Shown one piece after another: positions 25,080 to 34,862 of a stretch of 64,000 nt of DNA (positions within the stretch are counted from its first letter, which is position 1; each line of letters opens with the position of its first letter). The notes beneath the pieces were generated by a model. It saw only the letters and a program-made list of their open reading frames with translations, was not told where the DNA came from and searched no databases. Origin of the DNA: Taishania sp037189645 (lineage in GTDB: Bacteria > Bacteroidota > Bacteroidia > Flavobacteriales_D > Crocinitomicaceae); contig JBBCIY010000005.1 of assembly GCA_037189645.1 (NCBI GenBank), positions 1 to 64,000 on the forward strand, written 5' to 3'. A program made the translations under genes and the position numbers.

Positions 25080-26006
25080 ATGTTGAAAGTCGAACACATA
25101 TCGAAGTCTTTTTTCCGGAAGCAGGCATTGGACGATGTCTCCATGGAAGCGAATAAAGGTGAAATATTCGGGTTGCTTGGTCCGAACGGAGCTGGAAAAA
25201 CTACCCTGATCCGCATCATCAACCGCATTACAGAACCGGACAGCGGTGTCATAAGAATCAACGGAGACCTGATGGCCAGGAAGCACCTGGAAAACATCGG
25301 TTACATGCCGGAAGAAAGAGGGCTTTATAAAGCAATGACTGTTGAAGATCATGCTGTTTTCCTGGGGCGGCTGCGAGGGCTGTCCAGAGAGGACGTTAAG
25401 ACCAAGCTCAATTACTGGCTGGATAAATTTGAGATCTCCGGCTGGAAAAAGAAGCGGATCGAAGAGCTTTCCAAAGGAATGGCTCAAAAAGTTCAGTTCG
25501 TCTGCACCGTCCTCCACGAACCGGACCTGCTGATCCTGGACGAGCCTTACAGTGGTTTCGACCCCATCAACACCGAATTGATCAAGAACGAATTAATCGC
25601 GATGCGCAACAAGGGAAAGACGATCATTCTTTCCACCCACAATATGAAAAGCGTGGAAGAGATCTGCGACCGTGTGGCACTGATCCACCATTCAAAAAAA
25701 CTGGCTGAAGGACGGGTTTCAGACTTACAGGCAGAACGGAAAGAAGGCCTTTACGCAATAAAATTCCGGGGAAACATGATCGCTTTCGCTACAGCCCTGT
25801 GGGCCGGGTTCGAGGTCGTGGACACCTCCAATCCGTCTGATAATTTGTTTATCGTAAAAGTCCGGTTAAGGGGAGAAAACACATTTGATGACCTGTTAAA
25901 AGTCCTGATCGGGCACATCCAGATAGAAGCTGCCTGGGAAGTCCTTCCCTCCATGCAGGACATCTTCATCAGCATTGTTCAACCAAAAACCGCCGAAGCC
26001 GTATGA
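25080..26006 (+). CDS. ABC transporter ATP-binding protein (NatA/CcmA-like)
   Basis: This 308-residue nucleotide-binding subunit has Walker A G-P-N-G-A-G-K-T-T, signature L-S-K-G-M-A-Q-K-V, Walker B L-L-I-L-D-E-P-Y-S-G-F-D-P and the H-loop S-T-H-N-M. A C-terminal extension of about 90 residues follows, as in NatA-type ATPases. ATG 25080 is preferred over the frame from 25050 because the -7 element ends at 25052. The stop overlaps the permease start by four bases (ATGA), so the two subunits are coupled. It probably powers export of an ion, drug or lipid-like substrate. Confidence 0.92.
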   Translation: MLKVEHISKSFFRKQALDDVSMEANKGEIFGLLGPNGAGKTTLIRIINRITEPDSGVIRINGDLMARKHLENIGYMPEERGLYKAMTVEDHAVFLGRLRGLSREDVKTKLNYWLDKFEISGWKKKRIEELSKGMAQKVQFVCTVLHEPDLLILDEPYSGFDPINTELIKNELIAMRNKGKTIILSTHNMKSVEEICDRVALIHHSKKLAEGRVSDLQAERKEGLYAIKFRGNMIAFATALWAGFEVVDTSNPSDNLFIVKVRLRGENTFDDLLKVLIGHIQIEAAWEVLPSMQDIFISIVQPKTAEAV

Positions 26007-27337
26007 AAAACAGTTGGATAATTGCGCTTCGGGAAGTAAAGGAACGGATCGGTTCTCGCTCCTACATCCTCTTTTCCATTTTCGGCCCCCTGGTGATACT
26101 GGGATTGGTTTACCTTCTGTTTGTTTTCGGGGGAAGTGAAGCCGAAAAATGGAACATACTCGTAACAGATAAGGCGGGTATCCTTGAAAACAAGATGATG
26201 CCTCACCCCGATCCCGATGTGAGCTATTCGTTCGCTGACGATTACATTGAGCACGACGACTTCGCGGATGGAAAACGCTACCAGGAATATGACGCAATAG
26301 TAGAGATCAATGAAAAAGTTTTCAGCAACAAGGTTTCGTACGTTTTTTACCGCATAAAGCCATCGTTCGGCCTGCAGTCAAAGGTGCAGTACCAGGTAGA
26401 AAGAAGGCTGGAAGAAGTAATGATCCAGCGTTTTACGGACCTGTCCGTTGAAAAGTTCAGGGAGATCAAGCAGCCGATCAAATTCGCGTTCAGGAATGTT
26501 TACGATCCGTATGACCAGACTTCAGACGTAAGAACCTGGGTAGGTTTTTTCTTCGGGATGGTCATACTCACATTCATCGCACTGTTCGGAATGACCATTC
26601 TCCGAAGTGTGACTTCCGAAAAAAGCAACAGGATTGTTGAAGTACTATTGGCATCCGTGCGGCCCCGGGAATTGCTTTTCGGGAAACTGACAGGGGTCGG
26701 CATTTCGGCTTTCATCCAGTTCCTGATCTGGATCATCTTCATCGGGCTGGGCTTGTACCTCATGCGCGAGTGGATGTTTCCCAGCATGTATGACGCATCT
26801 GCTATGAACATCGCGGAAATGGCTGACAACGGCAGGATATTGTCTGTCCAGGAAAAATTATACGCCGGGAAAGAATTCAATGCCATCGTTGACCTCGTGT
26901 ATGAACGTGTCAATTTCGGTGTAATGCTCACGTTCTTCATGCTGTTCTTCATCGGAGGATACCTGTTCTACGGTTCATTCTTTGCCGCGATCGGCTCAAC
27001 ATCCGGTACAGAAAACGACGGGCAGCAATTCATACTCCCGATACTCCTGATCCTGGCTCTGTCAGCTTATGCCGGCTATTATACGATCGGGAACCCGGAA
27101 AGCGACCTGGCAACGTGGCTGCACTACATCCCTTTTACCTCTCCCGTAGTAGTGATGGTGAAGCTGACACACGGCTATGACCCGGGAGAAGCCTACCAGA
27201 TCTGGCTGTCGCTGGTTATCCTGGTACTTTCAGCATTGTTTTGCCTATCCATTGCCTCCAGGCTGTATAAGAACGGCGTATTGCAGTTCGGACACCGGTT
27301 GAAACTTCAACACCTTATTAAATGGCTCAGAAAGTAG
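26003..27337 (+). CDS. ABC-2-type permease (NatB-like)
   Basis: This 444-residue protein has one N-terminal helix (about 18-38), a large extracytoplasmic domain (about 45-175), then five or more helices. The boundary sequence S-E-K-S-N-R-I-V-E-V-L-L-A-S-V-R-P-R-E-L-L-F-G-K is the conserved cytoplasmic loop of the ABC-2 family of exporters. It is paired with the ATPase gene it overlaps. Its 3' end overlaps the Ppx/GppA gene by 16 bases. The substrate is unknown. Confidence 0.9.
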   Translation: MKNSWIIALREVKERIGSRSYILFSIFGPLVILGLVYLLFVFGGSEAEKWNILVTDKAGILENKMMPHPDPDVSYSFADDYIEHDDFADGKRYQEYDAIVEINEKVFSNKVSYVFYRIKPSFGLQSKVQYQVERRLEEVMIQRFTDLSVEKFREIKQPIKFAFRNVYDPYDQTSDVRTWVGFFFGMVILTFIALFGMTILRSVTSEKSNRIVEVLLASVRPRELLFGKLTGVGISAFIQFLIWIIFIGLGLYLMREWMFPSMYDASAMNIAEMADNGRILSVQEKLYAGKEFNAIVDLVYERVNFGVMLTFFMLFFIGGYLFYGSFFAAIGSTSGTENDGQQFILPILLILALSAYAGYYTIGNPESDLATWLHYIPFTSPVVVMVKLTHGYDPGEAYQIWLSLVILVLSALFCLSIASRLYKNGVLQFGHRLKLQHLIKWLRK

Positions 27338-28227
27338 CGGTCATCGATCTCGGAACAAATACGTTCAATTTGTTGATTGCTTCAGTGGAAGCAGCTGCTT
27401 TTCATACACTTTACCATACAAAAATCGGCGTAGCGCTCGGAATGGGCGGCATCAATGAACAGAAGCTGGCGGAGGAATCCATCCAGCGCGCGTTGGAAGC
27501 TCTGCGGATCTACAAGTCCAAATGCGATGAGTATGAGGTAGAAGAAATCCGTGCTTTCGGAACTTCTGCCATTCGTGACGCTAAAAACGGAGATGCGTTT
27601 TGCGAATTGGTACAATCGGAGCTGGGGATCAGTATCCGGGTAATTTCCGGCCTGGAAGAAGCAAATCTCATTTACCAGGGAGTGAAATGGTCGTATGATT
27701 ATGCACAGCCGGCGATGATCATGGACATTGGAGGAGGAAGCACAGAATTTATCCTCGCAGACAAAAACGGTGTTCAAAAAGCGGTGAGCCTGAACATTGG
27801 TGTTTCACGCATGTACCAGCAACTGCAACTAAGCGACCCGATCACACAAAACGATATCCGGACGATCGAAAACTGGCTGGAAGAGCATGCGAAAGGGAAA
27901 CTGGACGGAATCCGGTGCGATATCCTGATCGGCTCTTCCGGGACGTTTGAAACCTTGCACGAAGTATATTTCAGGAAGAAATTTCCCGATTCGACCAAAT
28001 GCATTCCCATGTCAGCAGACGAGCTGAAAAGTGTCCTGGACGACATCATGCGGTCAACACTGGAAGAACGCACACAAAACCCGTTCATCATCCCGATCCG
28101 CCAGATCATGATCCCGATCGCTTCGGTAAAGATCCGCTGGGTGATGAAAAAGCTGGGAGTAAAACAATTGCTGATCTCACCATTTTCCCTCAAAGAAGGA
28201 GCATTAATGGTTAAAAAGACGAAGTAA
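27322..28227 (+). CDS. Ppx/GppA phosphatase family protein
   Basis: This 301-residue protein of the ASKHA fold has phosphate-1 D-L-G-T-N-T-F-N-L-L, then A-F-G-T-S-A-I-R-D-A, E-E-A-N-L-I-Y and phosphate-2 M-D-I-G-G-G-S-T-E-F-I-L. This is the short, two-domain form, lacking the C-terminal HD domain of longer exopolyphosphatases. It should hydrolyse polyphosphate or pppGpp; which one cannot be decided. It starts inside the permease gene and so is translationally coupled to the exporter. Confidence 0.9.
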   Translation: MAQKVAVIDLGTNTFNLLIASVEAAAFHTLYHTKIGVALGMGGINEQKLAEESIQRALEALRIYKSKCDEYEVEEIRAFGTSAIRDAKNGDAFCELVQSELGISIRVISGLEEANLIYQGVKWSYDYAQPAMIMDIGGGSTEFILADKNGVQKAVSLNIGVSRMYQQLQLSDPITQNDIRTIENWLEEHAKGKLDGIRCDILIGSSGTFETLHEVYFRKKFPDSTKCIPMSADELKSVLDDIMRSTLEERTQNPFIIPIRQIMIPIASVKIRWVMKKLGVKQLLISPFSLKEGALMVKKTK

Positions 28228-28404
28228 ACCAGCACATAAAATCCATGTACGTTTCCGGATCAATCCCATGTTGTTGCCTTCCGGACAGATTACTTTTATA
28301 ACACACTGCAACCATTCATCATTGCAAACATCCTGTTCTTCACTATTCTGCAACGACCAACAGCCGTTTTCCTTATTTTTATTGGTGAAATCATCCGGAA
28401 TTCT

Positions 28405-29460
28405 ATGAAAGCCTTTTTATCGTGTTTCATCGTCCTCCTTTTAAGGTCCAACGGGTTCTCCCAGGAAAGCGTCAGAAGTTCCATTGAACAGCAGGTATCC
28501 TCCATGCCCGCAGGAACACAGCTTTCCATTGCGGTCATTGAAAACGGCCAGCCGGTTTATTACGGAGCAGTAAAAGAAACTGACAGCATCCGTTTTATTG
28601 AAAACAGCACCCTGCTCTTTGAGATCGGCTCTATTACAAAAGTGTTTACGGCAACCATTCTTGCACGGCTGATCAACGAAAAAAAGATCAAGCCGGGAGC
28701 AACTGCCAATCACTATTTCAATTTTCGCTTCAAGGACAGATCGCGGATCAGGCTCACAGACCTGGCCAGCCATACAGCCGGGCTTCCACGGCTGCCTTCT
28801 AATTTTGTTACGGATACATTCGATCCTGACAATCCCTATGTGAACTATGCACCTGAAGACCTTGAAACGTATTTAAAGAATGACCTGCAACTGCTTTCAC
28901 AACCCGGCACGACCTATGCCTACTCCAATACCGGAGCCGGATTGCTGGGATATACACTGGGACTTTCTCAAAAGAGTACTTATTCCAAGCTGCTCCAGGA
29001 ACTGATCTTCGACCAATACGGTATGTCCGGTTCATACACCTCACAAAGCCATACCGGCAGCCCCTCACGCCTGGTAAAAGGAATGAACGAAGAAGGAAAA
29101 GAAGTACCCAACTGGGATTTTGACGCACTGGCCGGTGCCGGATGCGTCCTTTCATCGGTGGAAGATCTTGTAAAATTTGCCCTGGCCCAGTTCGACCCTT
29201 CCCACAAAGAGCTGGAACTAACCCGGACTCCCGCTTTTACCATAAACGACAACATGAAAATCGCCTGGGGGTGGCACCTTGTCACCTCCCGGGAATCGGG
29301 CAGGGAATACATCTGGCACAACGGTGGAACCGGTGGGTACTCTTCCTGTATGGTGCTTGATGTGGAACGTAAAAACGGTATAATTATCCTTTCAAACATT
29401 CCTCCATCCAGCGGGAAAACCGATCAATTGTGCTTTGACCTGATGAAGCAGATAAAGTGA
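28405..29460 (+). CDS. Serine hydrolase (beta-lactamase / class C-like family)
   Basis: This 351-residue protein has a signal peptide ending near G-F-S-Q20, then a class C beta-lactamase/esterase-like fold. S76-I-T-K79 is the S-x-x-K pair, Y173-S-N175 the Y-x-N triad, and H-N-G-G-T-G-G near the end the H/K-x-G box. The periplasmic location fits peptidase, esterase or beta-lactamase activity; nothing here shows resistance. It is a single gene with 177 bases of upstream space. Confidence 0.85.
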   Translation: MKAFLSCFIVLLLRSNGFSQESVRSSIEQQVSSMPAGTQLSIAVIENGQPVYYGAVKETDSIRFIENSTLLFEIGSITKVFTATILARLINEKKIKPGATANHYFNFRFKDRSRIRLTDLASHTAGLPRLPSNFVTDTFDPDNPYVNYAPEDLETYLKNDLQLLSQPGTTYAYSNTGAGLLGYTLGLSQKSTYSKLLQELIFDQYGMSGSYTSQSHTGSPSRLVKGMNEEGKEVPNWDFDALAGAGCVLSSVEDLVKFALAQFDPSHKELELTRTPAFTINDNMKIAWGWHLVTSRESGREYIWHNGGTGGYSSCMVLDVERKNGIIILSNIPPSSGKTDQLCFDLMKQIK

Positions 29461-29587
29461 TGAAGGCAGTCATCCGGTTGTGTGCCGCAAGATTCCATGA
29501 AGGCGTTTACACTCCCTCCCCCAGCCGGATCACCTCTTTAAAACTTAAAATATTCTTAATTTTTATCAAAAACTCAGTTGGAAACCT

Positions 29588-29595
29588 TATTTTTG
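29588..29595 (+). promoter_or_regulatory. Putative -7 element (TATTTTTG) for the parvulin operon
   Basis: It matches TAnnTTTG and ends 25 bases ahead of ATG 29621. Confidence 0.55.
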
Positions 29596-29620
29596 GGCTG
29601 TTTGAAAATTTAAATACTCT

Positions 29621-31585
29621 ATGAAAAAACAATTGTTGATTGCATTTGGACTGGCATTTACCGTAACCACATCGGTAGTTGCACAGCAAGATCCTGTATT
29701 GATGGAAGTAAACGGGAAAAAAATCACAAAATCGGAGTTTCTGCAAGTCTATCTGAAAAACAACAATGACCCCAAATACGATAAGGAAACATTGGACGAT
29801 TATATCCAATTGTATAAGAAATTTCAGCTGAAAGTTGCAGAAGCGGAAGCGCTGGGATACGATACGATTCCAAAATTACAGCGTGAGCTGGAAGGATACC
29901 AGAAACAGCTGGCACAGCCCTACCTGACAGACAATGAAATGAACAAAGCATTGGTCAACCAGGCATATGAGCGGATGAAAAAAGAAGTGAGGGCTTCTCA
30001 CATACTGATCAAGGCTGACCCTGCAGCATCACCGGAAGACACATTGAAGGCATACAAGCGTGCAATGGCGATCCGCGAACGGTTACTGAAAGGAGAAGAT
30101 TTTGCCACCTTGGCAAAGTCAAAAGACGGATCGGAGGATCCTTCGGCGAAGGTAAACGGGGGCGACCTCGGGTATTTCACAGCTTTCCAGATGGTGTATC
30201 CTTTCGAAGAAGCTGCTTACAACCTGAAAACAGGAGAAGTTTCCATGCCGGTAAGGACCCGTTTCGGTTACCATATCCTGAAAGTGACCGATGTCAGGGA
30301 TGCACGTGGCACCATGAAAGCCGCTCACCTGATGATTGCTGCCAACAAGGAAACAGACGATGCGGAAACGATTGAAAAAGCAAGAGCGAAAGCAAATGAG
30401 ATCTACGAAAAATTAGCAGCAGGAGAAAACTTTGAAAGCCTGGTAAGGGCCTATTCCGACGATCCTTCTTCCAGTTCCAACGGAGGTGTTTTACCCGTAT
30501 TCGGAACAGGTGCGACCACGCGTATGATCCCTGAATTTGAAGAAGCTGCCTTCGCCTTGAAAAAAGACGGGGATTACAGCAAACCCGTTCAATCCAATTT
30601 CGGGTTCCATATCATCAAACGACTGGAGCTGACTCCGCTGAAACCGTTTGAGGAGTTGAAGAAAGAAATCGAAAGCCGTGTGAATCGTGACGACAGAGCC
30701 AATTTAACCCAGAACAGCTATATTGAAAAGCTAAAAAAAGAATACCAATTCGAAGACAAATCTGCGGAAGCCTTAAAATGGCTTGAAAAAAACCTGGATT
30801 CTTCCATCTACAAAGGAGAATACGATATTTCCATCCGTTCAACGACGCTCCAGCCGTTGTTCGTGTTGAACGGAAAAACGTACACCCAGCTGGATTTTAT
30901 CCGCTACCTGAATGAAAACCCACGATTGTCAAGGGGAATTGCATTAAATGAAATTGCAGGCAAGCAATACGCAGATTGGGTAAAACACGAAGTAGTTGAG
31001 CTGGAAAAATCACAATTGGCAAGAAAATACCCTGAGTACAAGGCATTGATGAGCGAATACCACGACGGGATCCTGCTGTATGAGATCATGAGCGACAAAG
31101 TATGGAACAAGGCAATGAAAGACACTACAGGATTAAAAGATTTTTACGAGGCAAACAAATCCAGCTACGTGTGGGACAAACGTTACGATGTGGTCGCTTA
31201 TGAGTCTGTTTCCCCGGAAGTAGCGAAAAAAGTGCATAAGCTGGCGAAAAAGAACCTGTCTTCCGACAGCATCTCGAAAATCATCAACGCGGATTCTGAA
31301 TTGAACGTGCGTGTCAGATCAGGAAAATTTGAGCTGTCAAAAACACCTTACCTACAGGATCAGAAGCTGAAAAAAGGAACCAACAAGCCTTACGCATTCG
31401 ATGGCAAAAATTATGTAGTAGTGCTGAATGAAGTGATCGAAGCGAAAAACAAAGAGCTGAACGAAGCGAAAGGACTGATTACTTCAGATTACCAAAGCTA
31501 CCTGGAAAGAGAATGGCTGAAAGAGCTGGAGGGAAAACATACGATAAAAGTCAACGAAGAAGTACTTTACTCTATTGGTAAATAA
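29621..31585 (+). CDS. Periplasmic peptidyl-prolyl isomerase with two parvulin domains
   Basis: This 654-residue protein has a signal peptide ending A-Q22, a SurA/PpiD-like chaperone segment, a first parvulin domain (about 123-225; R-A-S-H-I-L-I, F-G-Y-H-I-L-K), a second (about 230-330; A-A-H-L-M-I, F-G-F-H-I-I-K), and a long C-terminal region of about 320 residues with no recognised domain. It is probably a chaperone for outer-membrane proteins. It is the first of three overlapping or abutting genes of the same type; the next gene begins 11 bases before its stop. Confidence 0.9.
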   Translation: MKKQLLIAFGLAFTVTTSVVAQQDPVLMEVNGKKITKSEFLQVYLKNNNDPKYDKETLDDYIQLYKKFQLKVAEAEALGYDTIPKLQRELEGYQKQLAQPYLTDNEMNKALVNQAYERMKKEVRASHILIKADPAASPEDTLKAYKRAMAIRERLLKGEDFATLAKSKDGSEDPSAKVNGGDLGYFTAFQMVYPFEEAAYNLKTGEVSMPVRTRFGYHILKVTDVRDARGTMKAAHLMIAANKETDDAETIEKARAKANEIYEKLAAGENFESLVRAYSDDPSSSSNGGVLPVFGTGATTRMIPEFEEAAFALKKDGDYSKPVQSNFGFHIIKRLELTPLKPFEELKKEIESRVNRDDRANLTQNSYIEKLKKEYQFEDKSAEALKWLEKNLDSSIYKGEYDISIRSTTLQPLFVLNGKTYTQLDFIRYLNENPRLSRGIALNEIAGKQYADWVKHEVVELEKSQLARKYPEYKALMSEYHDGILLYEIMSDKVWNKAMKDTTGLKDFYEANKSSYVWDKRYDVVAYESVSPEVAKKVHKLAKKNLSSDSISKIINADSELNVRVRSGKFELSKTPYLQDQKLKKGTNKPYAFDGKNYVVVLNEVIEAKNKELNEAKGLITSDYQSYLEREWLKELEGKHTIKVNEEVLYSIGK

Positions 31586-32438
31586 TTATTCATATTGCTC
31601 ATTCAAGGCTGGCGCAGTGGTCAGCCTTTTTTGTTCGTTACTGCTCTTTTCCTGCACGGACAAGGGAAACGAATGGGCAAAAGTGAATGATACCGTACTG
31701 TTGGAATCCGATGCCATTGTGCTGATGGAATACCTGGGATACGATCCGGCAAAGGATGAAGACAGGAAAAGATTTACCGGGGAGTGGATCAACCGGCAGG
31801 TATTCATCCAGGAGCTGGAAAAAGAAAATTACGCGGTTTCAGAACTGACGCGCCTGAAAACAAACTGGCACCAGGGAGAACTGGCACGTTTTTACCTGGA
31901 GGAAGCATACATTCAGAAAGAAATCGAAACAGAAATCTCCGACAGTATGATTATGGATTATTTCAACCGTCATAAAGAAGACTTCTCGCTCAACGATTAC
32001 ATTGTACGGGCATTGTATGTGAAAGTGCCCAAAGAAGCTCCGAACCAGGACCAGCTGAAACAGCATTATTTGTTAAAAAAGGATAAAGACTATTCAAAAG
32101 TCATTAGTTATGCTAAACTTTACGCTGAGAATTTTTATTACGATGACAGCACCTGGGTTTACTTTGATGAATTGACAAAAGACGCTCCGACTGAAAAACT
32201 GAATAAAGATAATCTGGTACTCAACCGTACAAAAACATACTTTTCAGATGAACAATTCGTTTATTACCTGAACATCATTGATTTTAAATTCAAGGATGCG
32301 ACACCTCCGGCCGAATTCCTGAAGCCGGAAATTAAACAACTGTTAGTAAGCCAGAAGCTGAACGATTTAAAAGAAAAGAACAGCGCTTCATTTTTACAAA
32401 AAATTAAACAGAACTATGAAATTACCAGTAAGTATTAG
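31575..32438 (+). CDS. Lipoprotein with SurA-like chaperone segment, middle gene of the parvulin operon
   Basis: This 287-residue predicted lipoprotein has the hydrophobic stretch L-F-C-S-L-L-L-F-S-C, so lipidation near Cys27 is likely. The first part of the mature chain (W-A-K-V-N-D-T-V-L-L-E-S-D-A) resembles the N-terminal segment of SurA/PrsA proteins, but a complete parvulin catalytic core is not apparent. It overlaps both neighbours, by 11 and 23 bases, so expression should be tightly coupled. A membrane-tethered helper for the two isomerases is an inference from context. Confidence 0.75.
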   Translation: MVNNYSYCSFKAGAVVSLFCSLLLFSCTDKGNEWAKVNDTVLLESDAIVLMEYLGYDPAKDEDRKRFTGEWINRQVFIQELEKENYAVSELTRLKTNWHQGELARFYLEEAYIQKEIETEISDSMIMDYFNRHKEDFSLNDYIVRALYVKVPKEAPNQDQLKQHYLLKKDKDYSKVISYAKLYAENFYYDDSTWVYFDELTKDAPTEKLNKDNLVLNRTKTYFSDEQFVYYLNIIDFKFKDATPPAEFLKPEIKQLLVSQKLNDLKEKNSASFLQKIKQNYEITSKY

Positions 32439-33768
32439 CCTGATTTTTGCACTTGTCCAAGTGGGTTTTTCACAGCTCAACAGGGTACCGCTTGACGGTG
32501 TGGCGGCACAGATCGGGGATAATATCATTCTTAATTCCGATATTGAAGCCCAGGTAGTACAGGCCCGGCAGGCCGAAATGCAGATCACGCCGGAATTTCG
32601 CTGTAACGTGCTGGAAGGGATCATGTACCAGCAGCTTTTGGTAAACCAGGCGATCCTGGACAGCCTTGTCGTTACCGACCAGCAGGTTGACGCTGAAATG
32701 GAGAACCGTCTCCGTGTCATCGAAGAGCAGATCGGAGGGCGTGACAAGATGGAAAAGTTTTACGGGAAAACGATCTCTCAGATCAAAGCCGAATTCCGCG
32801 AGATCATCCGTGAACGGATGCTTGCCCAGGAAATGGAGCGTCAGATCACACAGGACCTGACCGTTACTCCAAGAGAAGTAAAGGAGTTCTTTGAAAGCCT
32901 TCCGGCCGACAGTATCCCGTTTATCAATACCCAGATGACCTTTCAGCAGATCGTGCTCTATCCTGAGGTAACAAAAGAGGACAAGCAAAATGCGCGGGAC
33001 GAGCTGCAAAAGATCCTGGAACAGGCCCGCTCGGGCAAAAACTTTGCTTCACTTGCCCGTTCAAACTCCGATGACCTCGGAAGTGCCAGCAAAGGCGGAA
33101 CGATTGAAGCCAGGAGAGGAATGATGGTTGCTCCGTTTGAAGCAGCAGTATTCAGCCTCAAAGAAGGTGAAATATCCGAAGTCTTTGAATCGGAATACGG
33201 TTATCACATCGTAAAGCTGATCGAACGGAAAGGAGACAACTACAAATGCGCCCATATCCTGAAAATCCCCACATACACTACAGAGTCACTGGAAAGGGCA
33301 GCCATCCGGATGGATTCCTGCTACAGGGAACTGAAAGCCAATGAAATTACCTGGGACGAAGCTGTCTTGAAATATTCCAACGACGAATCCACCCGCCTCA
33401 ACAGAGGAATCATTGCCAATCCGTACACCGGCGACCAGAAATGGGACGCGGCGGCACTGAGCGAAATTGACAACCAGATCTATGTGCTGACAGATAAATT
33501 AAAGCCGGGAGAAATCACGGAACCGAACCTGTACGTGGATATGATGTCCAGGAAAGAAGGAGTCCGAATTGTCCGCCTGACACAACGTACGGAACCTCAT
33601 AAAGCGAACCTGAAGCAGGATTACCCGCTGATCCAAAGTGCTGCGGAGAACGTTAAACGCCAGAAGATGGTAGACGAGTGGGTAACGAAAAAAATCAAGC
33701 TGGCTTATGTAAAAGTCAGCGAAAATTACCAGGGATGTATATTCAACCACGAATGGAATGTGAAGTAA
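32416..33768 (+). CDS. SurA-like peptidyl-prolyl isomerase
   Basis: This 450-residue exported protein has a SurA-like start, V-A-A-Q-I-G-D-N-I-I-L-N-S-D-I, a helical chaperone region and a parvulin domain at about 168-280 (Q-M-T-F-Q-Q-I-V-L, G-S-A-S-K-G-G, E-Y-G-Y-H-I-V-K-L). A second, divergent parvulin-like domain follows (Y-K-C-A-H-I-L-K-I then R-L-N-R-G-I). It is probably a chaperone for outer-membrane protein assembly. The start lies 23 bases inside the previous gene. The MoxR gene downstream has its own promoter. Confidence 0.88.
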   Translation: MKLPVSISLIFALVQVGFSQLNRVPLDGVAAQIGDNIILNSDIEAQVVQARQAEMQITPEFRCNVLEGIMYQQLLVNQAILDSLVVTDQQVDAEMENRLRVIEEQIGGRDKMEKFYGKTISQIKAEFREIIRERMLAQEMERQITQDLTVTPREVKEFFESLPADSIPFINTQMTFQQIVLYPEVTKEDKQNARDELQKILEQARSGKNFASLARSNSDDLGSASKGGTIEARRGMMVAPFEAAVFSLKEGEISEVFESEYGYHIVKLIERKGDNYKCAHILKIPTYTTESLERAAIRMDSCYRELKANEITWDEAVLKYSNDESTRLNRGIIANPYTGDQKWDAAALSEIDNQIYVLTDKLKPGEITEPNLYVDMMSRKEGVRIVRLTQRTEPHKANLKQDYPLIQSAAENVKRQKMVDEWVTKKIKLAYVKVSENYQGCIFNHEWNVK

Positions 33769-33799
33769 CGGAAATGCATTAAAAATCCATTTTTTTATG

Positions 33800-33807
33800 T
33801 AAGTTTG
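33800..33807 (+). promoter_or_regulatory. Putative -7 element (TAAGTTTG) for the MoxR gene
   Basis: It matches TAnnTTTG. The leader to ATG 33847 is 39 bases and A+T-rich. Confidence 0.5.
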
Positions 33808-33846
33808 AATTCGTTAATGAAAATATAAAATTCTAAAGCATCACTT

Positions 33847-34800
33847 ATGTCTGACAAAGAATCAATTGACCAGTTAGTACAACATTACCGTGAATTGAAA
33901 AACGAAATCCACAAAGTGATCGTCGGACAGGACGAAGTGGTAGACCAGGTACTGATCTCTGTTTTTTCAAGAGGGCATTGTCTGCTGGTCGGTGTTCCCG
34001 GGCTGGCAAAAACATTATTGGTCAACACAATTGCACAGACATTGGGATTGTCATTCAACAGGATCCAGTTTACCCCGGACCTGATGCCTTCCGATATCAT
34101 CGGTTCAGAGATTCTGGATGAAACACGTAGCTTCAAATTCATACAGGGGCCGGTTTTCAGCAACATCATCCTTGCAGACGAGATCAACCGTACTCCTCCT
34201 AAAACACAGTCCGCACTGCTGGAAGCGATGCAGGAACGTTCGGTGACAGCCGCGGGAAAAACGTACAAGCTGCCTGCACCTTTCTTTGTCCTGGCAACAC
34301 AGAACCCGATCGAGCAGGAAGGAACCTATCCACTGCCAGAAGCGCAGCTGGACCGCTTTATTTTCAATATCTGGGTAGATTATCCTACTTACCTGGAAGA
34401 ATTAGCCATTGTACGCGCTACAACCACAGATACCAATATAGAATTAAAACAAGTACTCACAGGCGAGCAGATCCTGAACTACCAGGAACTGATCCGCAGG
34501 ATTCCAGTTGCGGACAATGTACTGGAGTATGCCGTTAAGCTGGTAGGAAAAACAAGGATCAATTCAGAATTCGCCACCCCTCTGACAAAGGATTACATTA
34601 CCTGGGGAGCGGGTCCGAGAGCCTCACAATATTTAATCATCGGAGCGAAATGCCATGCTGCCCTGAACGGGAAATATTCTCCCGACATCGAAGATGTCAA
34701 GGCAGTTGCAAAACCGATTCTGCGCCACCGCCTGGTGAGAAATTACCGTGCGGAAGCAGAAGGTTACTCCATGGAAAGGATCATCCAGGAATTGCTGTAG
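33847..34800 (+). CDS. MoxR-family AAA+ ATPase
   Basis: This 317-residue protein has Walker A G49-V-P-G-L-A-K-T56, Walker B I-I-L-A-D111-E112-I-N-R-T-P-P-K-T-Q, sensor 1 in A-T-Q-N-P-I-E-Q-E-G-T-Y-P-L-P-E-A-Q-L-D-R-F and a C-terminal lid domain. MoxR ATPases act as chaperones, usually with DUF58 or von Willebrand A-domain proteins encoded next door. Here no such partner follows; an amino-acid permease does. The cluster order of parvulins then MoxR is common in Bacteroidota. Confidence 0.92.
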   Translation: MSDKESIDQLVQHYRELKNEIHKVIVGQDEVVDQVLISVFSRGHCLLVGVPGLAKTLLVNTIAQTLGLSFNRIQFTPDLMPSDIIGSEILDETRSFKFIQGPVFSNIILADEINRTPPKTQSALLEAMQERSVTAAGKTYKLPAPFFVLATQNPIEQEGTYPLPEAQLDRFIFNIWVDYPTYLEELAIVRATTTDTNIELKQVLTGEQILNYQELIRRIPVADNVLEYAVKLVGKTRINSEFATPLTKDYITWGAGPRASQYLIIGAKCHAALNGKYSPDIEDVKAVAKPILRHRLVRNYRAEAEGYSMERIIQELL

Positions 34801-34862
34801 CACAACAGCCTGAACACTGGCCCTACCCTATTTATGAATAACATTAATACTCGAAACAAACT

